In this document: positions 24,707-36,789 of the stretch, in pieces
How positions within the stretch are numbered: position 1 is the stretch's first letter
How the letters are laid out: every line of letters starts with the position of its first letter
Source of the DNA: Spirodela intermedia
Lineage: Eukaryota; Streptophyta; Magnoliopsida; Alismatales; Araceae
NCBI GenBank assembly: GCA_902729315.2
Contig: LR746269.1
Location: forward strand, 4,170,001-4,234,000
Reading direction: 5' to 3'
DNA length: 64,000 bases
The notes under the pieces: generated by a model
Told to the model about the DNA's origin: nothing
The model's input: the letters and a program-made list of their open reading frames with translations, nothing else
Database searches by the model: none
Program-made: the position numbers and the translations under genes

Positions 24707-25051
24707 AAATCTGTGTCTAACCTGAATGGGGAGGCCGTCCATGTCGGCCCTGAGGGCGACGAAGGGGGGGAGGCCGGTGCCGATCCTGGCGACGACGCCG
24801 GTGCCAGCGAGGGGCCACGCGTAGGAGACGCCCATGCGGTCGAGCTCGCGCCGGATGACCGCGCTGGTGCGGAACTCCTCGTACGCCAGCTCCGGGTACT
24901 CGTGGATCTCCCTCCTCACCCTCCTCAGCCACTCCCCCATCTCCTTCCCCCCTGGCAGCGCCGCCCCTTCGCCGCCGCCTGCTCCGGCGAGGAAGAGGGT
25001 GAGTACAGCGGCGACGAAGAGCAACATCGTCTCCGCTCGATCTGAAGCCAT
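22644..25051 (-). CDS. ILL: IAA-amino acid hydrolase, ILR1-like (M20D amidohydrolase), 5 exons
   Basis: The family releases free auxin (IAA) from amino-acid conjugates, usually in the ER lumen. Exons on the minus strand: 25051-24722, 24447-24322, 23861-23547, 23307-23179, 23021-22644. They sum to 1278 nt (425 aa), all introns are phase 0 and all have GT-AG ends. Residues 1 to about 30 look like a signal peptide. The predicted metal ligands are all present: C128 and H130 in HACGHDAH, E164 in QPAEE, H188 in GIH, and H391 in HSPHF. DPLDSQ precedes the end of exon 3, as in family members. Two oddities: the conserved GKGGHAA of the dimerisation/lid domain reads GKGGPAA (Pro222, codon at 23654-23652), and there is no C-terminal KDEL-type ER-retention signal. 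Exon 1 is very GC-rich. A long (CT)n tract lies 16 bases inside intron 1. The gene is convergent with PIGN. The exact subfamily is uncertain. Confidence 0.93.
24667..24704. repeat. (CT)19 microsatellite in intron 1 of the amidohydrolase gene
   Basis: Perfect CT repeat, read as GA on the sense strand, starting about 16 bases after the intron 1 donor (24721-24720). It reads as an Arg-Glu repeat if the intron is translated. Confidence 0.95.
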
Positions 25052-25356
25052 GTCCCTTACTGCTAAGGCCCTCTCCTCCCCTTTCCTCTTAAGGAAGGAA
25101 GGGAAGGGAAGGGAAGGGAAGGAGCAGAAGAGTAGCGATCAGCCACCGCCGCTCGAAGACCGACCGGCCCCTTCACATGCTTCCAACATGGAGGTAATCG
25201 GCACGTGGGTTTGACTAGTCTACCGCCTTGTCTCGTAAGGCAATTGGGGCAGATATGACATGTGATGCACGCTTGACTTCTACGAGGTCCCTCGTCTAAT
25301 AAGAATCGTAGAACAGCAGCCGCCACAACCCACTTGAGGGTTCAGACTGTGTATGC

Positions 25357-25388
<32 letters not shown>

Positions 25389-28082
25389 TTCCCCTTACTA
25401 TGACTCATAAAGGATAGGATAGAACATAAGCAAGGGAACCCCCAGTCAGAATCAAATGGGGAATTCCTGTGGATATCCCATTAGCCCCAAATCGGCTCTC
25501 CTCATTCAAGTTCTAAAATTCTGCAGTGTAATTTAAAGTTTATTAATTAATCTGGACATGTAATAGTAGTGTAATTATCGCTACTACGATAGCCAAAAGG
25601 GTTTCTCTCATTTAGCAAGGCTCCCCACGGCAATATGTGCCCTGTTAAATGAATCTCATTGGTGAAAAAGTTTAACCACCAAATATCAGTGGTTGCTCAG
25701 AAATGCGTATGGTGTCACACATCGTCAATATGTCCCATCAAGGGTAAAGGGCATTGATGGGGGATAAAATAGGAAAAAGCCACTAATGATTCTTCCCTAT
25801 AGAAAAAGTGGTCCTACAACTCTATTTGGCCAGTGACAGGACTATTCCCTCTTTAACTAGTATAAACTCTCGAATAAGATTGTTTTCCCCTTTGAGTTAA
25901 AGCTTCTTCAAAGTTTCTAGAGAGGGAGAAGGGTGCTTGATTGTCGGATAGGCAACCAAGGCTGCAAATAGGTCAGCATTTCGGAGGCACAACCTCACGA
26001 ACCATATGATAATTGATATCGGAGTGAGTTTTCTTGCATCTTGGCAAAGAAAAAGATGCCTAAAGAGAGTGGAACCCACAACCAAAGACTAGCTCGATTG
26101 GAGGAACTAATAGCTCTTTTTGGTCACCATGGTGGATACCATGGAAGCCCATTTTCATGTACTGATGATTTAAAAACACATGAGGATGTCCAAGCAGTTG
26201 CAGGTGAGGCAGTCACTCTAATTCAGCATGGGGAGAGGATGCCAAAGCTGGAGAGTTGCGTGGTGATGGAGAGCCTCACCGCACACCTAGGGCTGCTCAA
26301 GTACAATGTTGTGGTGAATGTTTCATAGGTAGGCGGTACATTGTGTCAAAGAGGCTCAGAGCTGAAGACAGTACAAGGTACACCCAACGTCCAATTTGTA
26401 CGAAATTGAGATTTTTTGTGACACTTTGACCTTTATTCCAATGTGATGTATGATGTACACCGATTATTTGTATGTCAACTGATGTAAATTTTAAATTTAT
26501 AATTGAACTCTTCGAATGTAATAATGAAATGTTAGATGATTCTAGATCAAATCCAGTGGATGAATTAATTAATTTTTAATAAAATTTAGTGTTCTCAAAA
26601 AGAAGATACTGCTAATAGAATAATCAAATGAAAGTATCTAAGATAAAAAAATCATACGAAAATAAGGTAAAAGCTAGTGCTTAAGATGATGAACCTCCGC
26701 TATCTCCCCCAAGTCAATGATGCTGTGTTGGATCCACCAGGCTGTGAAGAGACTCCTTTGGCGAGAGAGAAAAGCGGGGAAAGAGGATAGAGAGGAGAGG
26801 GCGATAGGTGAGAGAGAGGAGAGAGGGGGAGGGGAAAAACATCACGTTGGAGAGAGAGAGAGAGGATAGAGAGGCTTGATTCGTCAATAGTGATGTGAGG
26901 GAGATAGTTTACTAAAAATAAATAAAAATCACGATGGCAAAAGAGTTTGTCATCACATGACAGACCTCTCTAATAGAGTACCAAAGAAAGGAAGGGAAGA
27001 TCGATCAAATGAACACAAAATGATTAAAAGGGAAAGATAGCAAGGACAAGGAAGTCATGGGAAAAGAGAGAAAATTCTGGAAAAAGGAGAAAGAAGTTGG
27101 AAGAGAGACATTTCTTGCAAAAATGATATCGCCAATGAGAGAAAGAAATTTGAAATTGATTAGACATCAAAAAGGAAGATGTAGGGAAGAGATTGGAGGC
27201 GCAATAGGGAGAAAAAATAGTTCAAAAAAGGAGAAAACTCATATAAAAAGGATGAACATATTAATGCCCTTGGTTTTGATAATTACAAGTGAAAATTTAT
27301 TGTTATACAATCCATGAATATTGATGGTTATTTATATATATAGCATGATTGTCTCAAAGTATTCAATACATTCAGCATAATCATTATGTGAAATATCCTT
27401 ATTAATTATTTGATCTTATCACTATTGATCAAATCTAAAGTATTAATCATTGATATTAAGTGATTTTTCATATTGAGAAGATTTGATCAACAGATAGTAC
27501 AAGTTGAAGAATCATCTCCAAATAAAAGGATAACTATATAGTTAAATAGGTATAAATAAATATTTTGAATTATCTTATCTTTGATTATATATTTCTCTAA
27601 TCATATAATGTTGTGTTTAACATTTCAAAAATATGACAAACAAGTCTCGTAATATTTTATGAAGATTAAATCATCAAGAAATTGAGATATTGTAAGAGAT
27701 ATTCAAGTTTTGAATATAGTATCTTGATGGTGACATGTTGTTAGCTTATGTGGACAAAAGGTCAAGGTAGAAATAATTGCATGAATGTTTCGGAATGTGG
27801 TAAAACAACAAAATAAGAGTGAGGAAGGGGGGGAGGAAGAATATACAAGACATGTAAAATAAATGAAGAACTCTCATATATCACTTGAGAAAAGAGGACA
27901 AAAGGGTGCATTAGGAAGCAAATAAAAATCACTAAAAACTCGAAAACTGAAACTCTAAAATGTTGAGTAATAAGTGGAGAATGATTTTTTGGCTATCACA
28001 CACGAAAGATTGAGAGAGAAGTGATAAACTCTAAGAGAAAGAAAGAGAGGTTAGGAAATAGAAGGGAGAGAAGGGTTGCATA

Positions 28083-28114
<32 letters not shown>

Positions 28115-28481
28115 ATCAGCAGTTGTGGAGGGTGACATGATGACCTAAAGTAGGCCCATGGGTGCATAAAGACCAAATTATTCTTGTATTATAGCCCAAA
28201 TCTCTTATATATCCTAAATATATAAAATAAATATTTTTTTTTAAAAAATATTAAAATCAGAACTATAAGTATAAAAATTCAAAAAACATTGATATCAATA
28301 TAAAAATTCTTATTTTTTTATATTATTTATTATTTAAATTATGGTAATAATGTATACATTTACTTTATTTTTAATTTAAAGTATCATGTTATTAGCAATC
28401 ACTTCAAAGGTAAACAAAGTATCATGATAAGCATACATTTTACATGCTAAGCTTTCGTGGTAGATGCAGATGGATAGCTGA
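25052..28481. other. Intergenic region upstream of the amidohydrolase gene
   Basis: The first about 250 bases are GC-rich and probably hold the promoter and 5' UTR of the minus-strand gene. A GA tract lies at 25365-25387. A 95-codon open frame at 26041-26328 (its first ATG is at 26056) has a leucine- and glutamate-rich start that vaguely recalls retroelement gag N-termini, but I do not recognise it. From about 26750 to 28080 one strand is purine-rich (GA/AAG). Nothing else coding is visible. Confidence 0.4.
28082..28114. repeat. (AT)n(GT)n compound microsatellite
   Basis: A short AT run followed by about eleven GT units. Confidence 0.9.
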
Positions 28482-29325
28482 TGTGATTTAGTCATTATAT
28501 AATGAATTGCACAAATTTAAAATTTATAAAACTTGAAAATACTAATTTTATATTTTTAAAAATATTTCAAAACAAATAAATCAATTATAATTTGATAAAA
28601 GGTTAAAAAATAGTGAGAAAATTTTAAGTCAATCACATGAATGTAAGATAAAATTGAGTAATATTTTAGAATTTTTCTAGAAGAATATACCTTTTTATAA
28701 TTTTTAGAGTAAATAATAAATATAAAATATATTTAAAAAATTCACAAAAAGAGAAATAAGTGTGCAGACGTCAACATGACATCAGTATCCTAAGGAACAT
28801 GATTTGGATATAAATAGAGTTCCGTGTAGTGATTCTTATGTAAGTAATTACATATTATTTAATAGGTCAAATTAAGATATGTAAAAGTCAAAAGAATTAT
28901 AATTGAATGGAGAATGTTTTCGAAATTTTAAATCACACAAAGTGTCACTAAATTAAGTGAAAATTAAGTTGAAAGTAGGAAAGGCAGAGTTACGGCCTCA
29001 CGACAGCGATCATAAAAGTTCTATGTGTTTAGGAGGATCATCGAATAATGTCTACAACCTCAAAGGCTCTCATTGAACATAGACGACTTGAGCATTTATT
29101 AGATCTCCTTTTGAAGTCTAAAAAATAATGACAGAAGTTAAACTAGTTTAAAAATGGTAAAACAAAGTTTTGGTATTGTGGTGGTGATATGTCAGTGATA
29201 CGTTAGAATTTTAAGTATTCGAAAAAATTATTATACAATGTCTATGACTTCAAAGGCTCTTGTTAGACAAAGATGATGTGGACAATTTCTAGGTCTTCTA
29301 GTAAAGTTTAGAAATCAATAAAGTG
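28482..29325 (+). mobile_element. Family A LTR-like repeat, 5' partial copy
   Basis: Begins TGTGATTTAGTCATTATAT, the family A start. It continues through landmarks shared by all copies: the AT-rich head, a segment reading roughly CAGACGTCAACATGACATC, and an AAGGCTCTC motif. It stops in mid-element where the next copy begins. Strand refers to the family orientation (TGTGAC start to TTATCA end). No coding sequence. Confidence 0.6.
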
Positions 29326-31066
29326 TGTTGTTGACATAACTTAGTTATTGCATAATAAATTATGTAAATTTAATTTATAAAATTAGAAAATACTAATTTT
29401 TAGATATTTAAAAGTATTTTTGAACAAAGATATCAATTATAATTTAATAAAAGTTTTAAAAATAGTGAGAATTTTCTAAGTTGATCACAAAAATGTAATA
29501 TGATATTGGGTAATTTTTTAATTTTTTTTGGAAGAATATAATTTTTTATGAATCTTAGATTAAGAAATGAAAATAAAATATATTTAATTTTAAAAAAAAA
29601 AGAAAATAAGGGTGCAGACGTCAAGATGACGTTAATACTCGACGAATGCAAATCGGGCGAAAATAGAGTTCCGTCTGATGATTCTTACATAAGTAATTAT
29701 AGACGATTTAATTGATCAAATTAAGATATGTAAAAGTCAGAAGAATTGTCATTGAATGAAGAATAATTTGGTAGATTTAAGTCACATAAATTATCATTAA
29801 ATGAAGTAAAAATTAAGTTTAAAGTAGAAAAATAGAATTCTAACATCGCGGTAACGATACGTTGACGATATACTAGAATCTTGAGTGTTCAAGAGGATCG
29901 TCGTGCAGTATCTATGGCCTCTCCTTAAATAAGGACGACGCAGTCAATTTCTAGATCTTCTTACAAATTTTAGAGGTCAATAAAATGAGTCGTCGAATCA
30001 TCTTTGGCGGCTGTCACCCAATGGAGCGGAAAAATGATGACATTGCAGCTCCTCAGCAGCTGTCGCTCGATGGAGAGAAGCTAAATAGAGGTGGGGCACG
30101 TGTGAGGGAGTTTCATCCTCAGGTCTATGTAGCAAGAAGGGGCTCTTCATCACATCTAGTACACTCTCAGGAGGTGATGACTCGTCTCCCCGTGGATTGT
30201 CCTCTTCCCAACGATAGCTTATTCGTCGATTAATTAGAGATGCTTTACTCAATGAATTCAAGATCCTTTTATCACAAATCGTTCAACAATTTTAGTAATA
30301 ATATTCTACGAATTGCGTCGACGAGATTTTCGTCGATGATCGAGTGATTCTGGTGACTTAATCCTTCACCGGTGGTCTATAGGAAAGTTACGATTTAATC
30401 AGATAAAAATATGAGTTTTGGCTCTAGTAGGATTCAAATCCGTGCTAGTCGCCCGCTTGTATGAGAGAGATTAAAATAAGTAATATAATACCCTTATAAA
30501 GTGACATCATTATGGTATATCACTATTATAACTAAAGAGTATTTTAGATATTAAAATAAACCAAATCATTTTGGGGAAGGTGTGACACGGGTTTAGTCCT
30601 ACATCGGTTGTACGCCAAAGTTTTGGACGAATATATAGTAATATTAGATTTATAGGCAATGAGTCCTTTTCTCGCGTGTACAACCACTCCTTGCCTCAAC
30701 TAATTGGCCACTAGTGACGTGGAAGGAGAGTGGTGCACACGTGCCTCCATTGGTCCATAGTCGCTTGAGCCCCTACTCGCGGTTTCTCCTAATTGTGCTT
30801 CCGACCCGCTTGCAAGCCGGACTGGCCATCAAGTCCCCTCTTTTTCTATATTTTTATTTTAATTTCTTTTTCTTCATTTGTCTCAAAAATAGGACTATAA
30901 AAATCATATAAATTTTAATAAAATCACATAATTAACTAAAAATTCACATTAATCAACTAAAAACCACTTTTCATAATTTAACATAAATATAAGTCTATTT
31001 ATCATGACTTAAGGCTAAAATTATATTATTTATTAATTATTAACTCATGATAATGAAGACTTATTA
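29326..31066 (+). mobile_element. Family A LTR-like repeat, near full-length copy
   Basis: Runs from TGTTGACATAACTTAG to GAAGACTTATTA, about 1.74 kb, carrying every landmark of the family, including a GGATTCAAATCC motif near 30430. The ends resemble LTR TG...CA termini, with the last bases changed. There is no gag-pol, so it is either a solo LTR or a non-coding element. Its 3' part is the start of duplicated block R2. Confidence 0.6.
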
Positions 31067-33366
31067 GTCGTCAAATTATCTCCAACAATTGTCACCCATG
31101 GAGTAGAAAAACAATGACTTTACAGATCTTCGGTGGCTGTCACCTGTTAGAGATAAATTGGATGGAGGTGAGACACGTCTTAAGGAGCTTTATCCTTAGG
31201 CCCATGTAGCAAGATGAGGCTTTTCATTGCATATAGTACATTCTCAGGAGATGACGACTCGTCTCTTAGCGAGTTGTCTTCTTCTCGATGATGGCTTATT
31301 TGTTGATCAATCAAAGATGATTTACTTGATAGATTCGTGATTTTTTTATCCAAAATCGTTCAATAATTTTAGTAATAATACTTTGTGAATTATATTGACG
31401 AGATTTTCATTAATAATTGAGTGATTTTAATAGCTTAATCATTCATAGGAAATATGTAAGAAAATCATGATTTAATCAAATAAAAATATGAGTTTAACTC
31501 TAGTAAGATTTGAACCCTCTTAATCACCCACTTGTATAAGAGAGAGTGAAATAAGTATGCGAATATCTTTACAGAGTAACATCATTAGGGTACCTCCTAA
31601 TAAAGAAGAAATATTTGAGGTACAAAAATCATTAAAATATTCTAGAGAAATTGTGACTATTAGTTTAGTCCCATATTGATTATATTCCGAATTTTGAAAT
31701 GAATGTATAGTAATACAAGATTTGGTAAGTGATGAGTCCCTTTCTCGCATGTGTATGACCACTCCTTGTCTCACGCCCGACTGACCACTAGTGACGTGAA
31801 AGAGGAGTGACGTACACATGTTCTTATTGGTCCGTCCTTAGCTGCTAGAGCCCCTACTCGTGGCTCTACTTGACTATGCTTCTGACCTATTTGTGGGCCC
31901 AAGAGGCCGGCAAGTTCCCCTCTTTTTCTATATTTTTATTTTATTTTATTTTTCTTCATTTATCTCAATTTTTTTTAATAAAAATTATAGAAATTTTTAT
32001 AAAATCATATGATTAGTTAAAAATTCACATTAATCAACTAAAAACCACTTTGCATCATTTAACATAAATAGAAGTTTGTTTATCATGAATTAAGGCTAAA
32101 ATTATATTATTAATTTATTATTAACTCATGATAATGAAGACTTATCAATAACTAAATTAGACTCTCTATTGACACTTTTAAAATGTGTAATGATATAATA
32201 AAATAATTCTTCCCTAGCAGAACAATGTCTAGGTAGCATGCAATGTGCTTCAACACGTGAAGCACATATGATGGTGTGAGGGTATGTGAAATAACTTAAT
32301 TCAACTCTCTTGGATATCAACAAAACATGTTCAACTAGAATACATTTTTCAATTTCATAATAGGGTTGTGACATAAATTACTTGTTGTATAATAAATCAC
32401 ACAAATTTAAATATTTATAAATCTAGAAAATATTAATTTTTAGATATTTAAAATTATTTATAAATAAATATATCAATTATAATTAAATAAATTTTCTAAA
32501 AATAGTAGAAATTTTCTAGGTCGATTATAGGGATATAATTAGGCAATATTTTAGAATTTTTCTAAAAGGCTGTGATTTTTTTAATTTTTAAACTAAATGA
32601 TGAATATCAAATATATTTAAAAATTAAGGAAAAAGGAAAATAAGGCTGTAGATGTCAAGATGACATCAACCCCTAACAAACACAAATCAACAAAAAATAA
32701 AGTGATGTTCAACAATTATTACTTAAATGATTATATATGATTTAATTGATCAAATTAAAATATGTAAAAGTTAGAAGAATCTTAATTAAATGAAGAATAG
32801 TTTTGAAACTTGAAATCACACAAAGTATTACTAAATGAAGTAAAAACTAAGTTGAAAATATGAAAGGTAGAGTTTTAGTCTCGCGACAACGGTTGTTGAA
32901 ACACTATGTGTTCGGGATGGTTGTAGTATAATGTCTACGGCCTCAAAGACTCTCCTTAGACATAGACGACTTGGGCATTCATTGGATCTACTTTTGAAAT
33001 CTAAAAAAAGATGGTAGAAGTTAAATTAGTTAAAAATAGTAAAATAGAGTTTTAGTGTTGCGACAGTAATGTGTTAGAATCTTGAGAGTTCGAGAGGACT
33101 ATCGAACAATATCTACAGTCTCAAAGGCTCTCTTTGGAGAATGACTACGTGAGTAATCTCTAGATCTTTTTATTGAGTTTAGAAATCAATGAAGTGGGTC
33201 GATGAATCATTTTCAATGATTGTTGCCTGATGGAGTGAAAAAATAGTGACTTTGCAGACCACCAACGATTGTCACCTAATGGAGATAAGCTAGATGGAGA
33301 TAGAGTGTGTCTTAGAGAGCTTCATTCTCAAGTCCATGTAGCAAGAGGAGCCTCTTCATTGTATCT
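30794..33366 (+). repeat. Duplicated repeat block, right copy (R2), probable donor
   Basis: Matches block R1 (19801-22373) at an offset of 10,993 bp. Unlike R1, both its edges are continuous with complete family A elements: the left edge lies inside the element at 29326-31066 and the right edge inside the element that starts at 32367. That makes R2 the likely source and R1 the copy. Confidence 0.85.
31067..32147 (+). mobile_element. Family A LTR-like repeat, middle-to-end copy
   Basis: Lacks the family start, beginning in the ATTGTCACCCATGGAG segment, and ends GAAGACTTATCA. It is arranged head-to-tail with the copy on its left. It includes the GGTTCAAATC-type motif (as its complement) near 31510. 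Confidence 0.6.
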
Positions 33367-35672
33367 AGTATACTCTCAAAAGGTGGGGACTTGTCTTTTG
33401 GTAGATCGTTCTCTTCTTGATGACGGTAATATGTCTTTTGGTATTCATCGATCAATCAAAGATGATTTACTAGATGGATTCATGATTTACTAGATAAAAA
33501 TATGAGTTTTGATTTTGGTAGGATTTGAACCCTCACCAATTGCCCGCTTGTATGATAGATATGGGAATAAATATGTGATAAGTTTAAATTTAGGGTGTTG
33601 TGAATTCTAACTAGAGCTTAATCAAAAATATTTATAAGTCTAACTCTTGATTGATTACGTAGAAAGTAGTGAGCTAGGGTTGTATCCATAGAGAATGAGA
33701 TTAGGTTGAGATGAAAATTTAAATTCTACAGGATTGAGAGAAGAGAGAGATGAATGGAGGGAGAGGAAGTATCTTACACCTTAGGGGTAAGACACTAGAA
33801 AGAATGTAACTAGTTAGGCTGTGCAAATGTGACTTCTAAACTACATAGAACATTAAATGCTAACCTATCTATGTAGGGACTGAGACAATGGCGTGAAAGC
33901 CCTAGAGAACAACACTTATCTTAGGGTTTACATTGCTAACCCAAGGCTCTAATCAATAGCCAGTAGATGCTCTCTCTCTTGGCAAGCCTCTTTCTCTTGC
34001 TCCCTCCTAATACTAACCTACCTAATTTTGGAGTTAATGGGATAATGAATGCACAAGAGAATCACACGCCTACCCTAGGGTCTATCTCGCCAACCTAGGG
34101 TTCTAATCATTTGCAGATAGGTGCATCTTCTCTTCTAGGCCACTCTTCTCCCTTCCTCCTTGCTAACCTCTTCCATCACACAAGAAATAGACAAAATAAA
34201 TTCGTTCATACCTGCATAACAGAAGAGGAAATCTTGGGGTCTTGTCCTGTGGTCAACCCTAGTCTAGAACCACCAAAGAGTGCCCCCACAAGGGGGGATA
34301 TGAGACATTAAATACCACCTTTTAGTTACTATTTTACCCTATTATAATTCAAAAAATGACCTCCATTTGTGTCTACTATTAAAGCAACCTACAAGGGCAT
34401 TTAGGGTCTGCATATTTCAGCAGTGGGTGCCAGCACTACCCTCCTCTTCTTCTATTGGTCAGTAAATTTGAAGCTTATCCCCAGCTAGTGCAATTGGGCC
34501 TTGGGCTGCAGCTGAGCTCCTTGTAGTTGGGCTTTGGGCTGCATGTTTGGGCCATGGTTCCAACTAGACCCCAATTGTCTTCTTGAGCCTTGACTCTAGA
34601 TGGACTTCATCTAGACTTCATAAAAATATGCATCCATAGCCTTAGCACCAGCTGGACCTTAGCTGGGCTCACGGAGATCCACATTGAGCTCCAAGCTTTA
34701 GCTGGTGCTCCGTTGGTCTGGCCCTTGTAGGCCCATTGACTTATGGGCATGCCTCCAAGTCCTTGGGTTTGTCTTTGGCCCAATTCTTCTTTGTTTAGAC
34801 TTTGAGATTTTGTCTCTTTTCTTCCCAATAGAGGCCTAATATTTTGCAAATGCAAGTTTAGACAATAATCAATAGAATTGAGTTGTTGAACTTCACAAAG
34901 TCCAACAAAATTAATCCATAGATGTGCTAAAAAATGTGTAAACTTGTGACTTAAGCAATTATGTATAGATTACACAAAATGAATGATTTAAGTAATAACA
35001 TGCATGATTTCTATCAAGTATATATGTGAAATTCTACGATTTAGGTACATCAAAGCATGAATGTATACGTCTTATCAGTATGTAAATACCTTTATAAAGT
35101 GACATCATAAGAGTATCTCTTTCTTAGAAATAAGGGCTATTTTAAGTATTAAAATCATTGAAAACCTTCTAGAAAATTGTGACCACCAATTTAGTTTCAC
35201 ATCAATTATTTACCAAACTTTGAGATTGATATATAGTAATATGAGATTTGATGATGAATGTTTCCCTTTATTGCATGTGTACTATCACTCTTTGTCTCTG
35301 GCGATTGGGCACTAGTGATGTGGAAGGAGAGTGATATACACGTGTCCCCTACTAGTTTGTCTTTAGTTGCTTGAGCCTCTTACTTGTGGCTCTGCCCAAC
35401 TATGCTCTTGAACTGCTTGCGGGCCCAGCTAACTTGTGGGTCTTCCTTTTTCTATCTTTTTATTTTATTTTATTATATTTCTTTCATTATCTTAAAAATA
35501 TGATTATAAAAATTATATAAATTCACATAAAAGCATATAATTAATTAAAAATTTACATTAACTAACTAAAAATTATTTTTCATAATGTAACATAAATATA
35601 AGTTTACTTATCATGAGTTAAGGCTAAAACTATTTTATTAATAATTATTAATTCATGATAATGAAAACTTAT
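32367..35672 (+). mobile_element. Family A LTR-like repeat split by a 1.5-kb insertion
   Basis: Starts TGTGACATAAATTACTTG and ends near GAAAACTTATTA at 35672. It is interrupted at 33576-35077 by a different element. Taking that out leaves about 1.8 kb, in line with other full copies. The join across the insertion restores the family order (GTATGAGAGAGA... to CCTTTATAAAGTGACATCAT). Confidence 0.65.
33576..35077. mobile_element. 1,502-bp element nested in family A
   Basis: Bounded by TGATAAG at 33576 and CTTATCA ending at 35077, a perfect 7-bp terminal inverted repeat with LTR-like TG...CA ends. The flanking 5-mers are ATATG (33571-33575) and GTATG (35078-35082), an imperfect target duplication. 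The inside is non-coding. It contains two diverged copies of a roughly 100-base CT-rich segment (about 33915-34020 and 34075-34175) and, towards the right, several GGGCCTTGGGCTGC-like pieces. It could be a solo LTR. The family is not recognised. Confidence 0.6.
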
Positions 35673-36789
35673 TAAGATGCAATCAAAGACATAGGTAGAG
35701 TTACACCATCAAGGGCCTTGAATTGTGTAGTTAGTTATGGCCATGGTTAACACTTTAATGGATTAAAAATTTGTTGAATCCAATGAAGGCACCAATCTTT
35801 AGGAGAAATATGAGAAGGATAAACATAATGGGCACAACATATGTGATGGAGATTGTATAAGTGATCAAGACTCTCGAATAAGTGATCAATGACAACAATG
35901 GGACAAGGGCTAAGAAGGGTGCAAGTCAAATACCACCATTGGCCAAGACAACCCTCTAGTGTGACCATTTTATATTTGTGTAGTTCTCTTGTCACAAAAA
36001 GGGTGTCTTCTTTCACAAATAGGGGTGGGCTGACTACTATTATGACTATTATAAAGGACAACAACCCAACATTATGACTATCAATGCTGTAGCAATGAAG
36101 GGATAAAAAAGGCCTATGAATGAAGACATGTGATGCTTTTAGACATGGAATCACACCACTAATGTTAGGCCAAGTGGTGGGAATGTGTGGGCACACATAT
36201 GACATGACATATATGGGAATAGTGAGGGGGATCCTTGTGTTTAGGAAGGTACACATTGGCATTATGCAAGTGCATAGAGGTGTAGTGTAGGATGGCACGT
36301 GTGTGCATAGAAGGTACATGACACAATGTAGTGTAATGTAAGATGACATAGGTGCAAATGTGGAGGTTTCAAACACAATATTATGCATTATAGGATGACA
36401 TAGGTGCACATGTGGAGGTTTGACACACAATATTATGCATCATAGGATGACATGTGCACATATAGAAGTGTGTGACATGGTGCAATGTAGTGCAAGATTA
36501 CATGGGCAGGCACACAAAAGTATAGAACATGGTGCAGTGTAATGCACTACTGCAAGGATGTGGGGCATAATGCTATACAGTACAATGATATGAATCTATG
36601 CATGCAAAGGTGTGTAGTGTGGCAAAGGTGCATAAAGATGTGCTGTAAACTGTGGTAGTGTATACGTGGCATGTATGTAGTGCTTACCAGAAGCCACAAC
36701 ACCTTGGGAGATGTTAGTCTTTGTGTGGCCATGGAAAGCTTTATTTGATGAGGGGAGAAGATGTTCCTTCTTCTATGGCCCCAGCTAGT
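35673..36789. other. Repeat-derived region with no recognised gene
   Basis: Lies between the end of family A and a copia gag remnant. It may be what is left of that copia element's internal region. Its main content is a tandem array of roughly 51-bp units. Confidence 0.4.
36291..36660. repeat. Degenerate tandem array, period about 51 bp
   Basis: Units begin at about 36291, 36342, 36394, 36446 and 36496, each starting with a GATGACAT-like word and containing TGCACATGTGGAGG-like and ACACAATATTATGCAT-like segments. Further, weaker units follow. Because the period is close to a multiple of three, a long open frame persists on the minus strand. Confidence 0.7.

Noticed and set aside
26041-26328. 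A 95-codon frame on the plus strand as a gene or gag fragment
   Set aside because: There is only a vague compositional resemblance to gag N-termini, with no domain, no continuation and no LTR nearby that I can pair with it.
27057-27317. A Lys/Arg/Glu-rich open frame
   Set aside because: It arises from purine-rich DNA with no homology or gene structure.
19801-33366. The two 2.57-kb blocks as a pair of LTRs with the hydrolase gene as captured cargo
   Set aside because: The block edges lie inside other elements and there is no primer-binding site, polypurine tract, gag or pol between them. The left edge shows filler DNA rather than a clean LTR end.
35747-36430. A 227-codon open frame on the minus strand, rich in Cys and His
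   Set aside because: Much of it is the tandem array with a period close to 51 bases, which keeps a frame open by itself. It does not begin with ATG and resembles no family I know.
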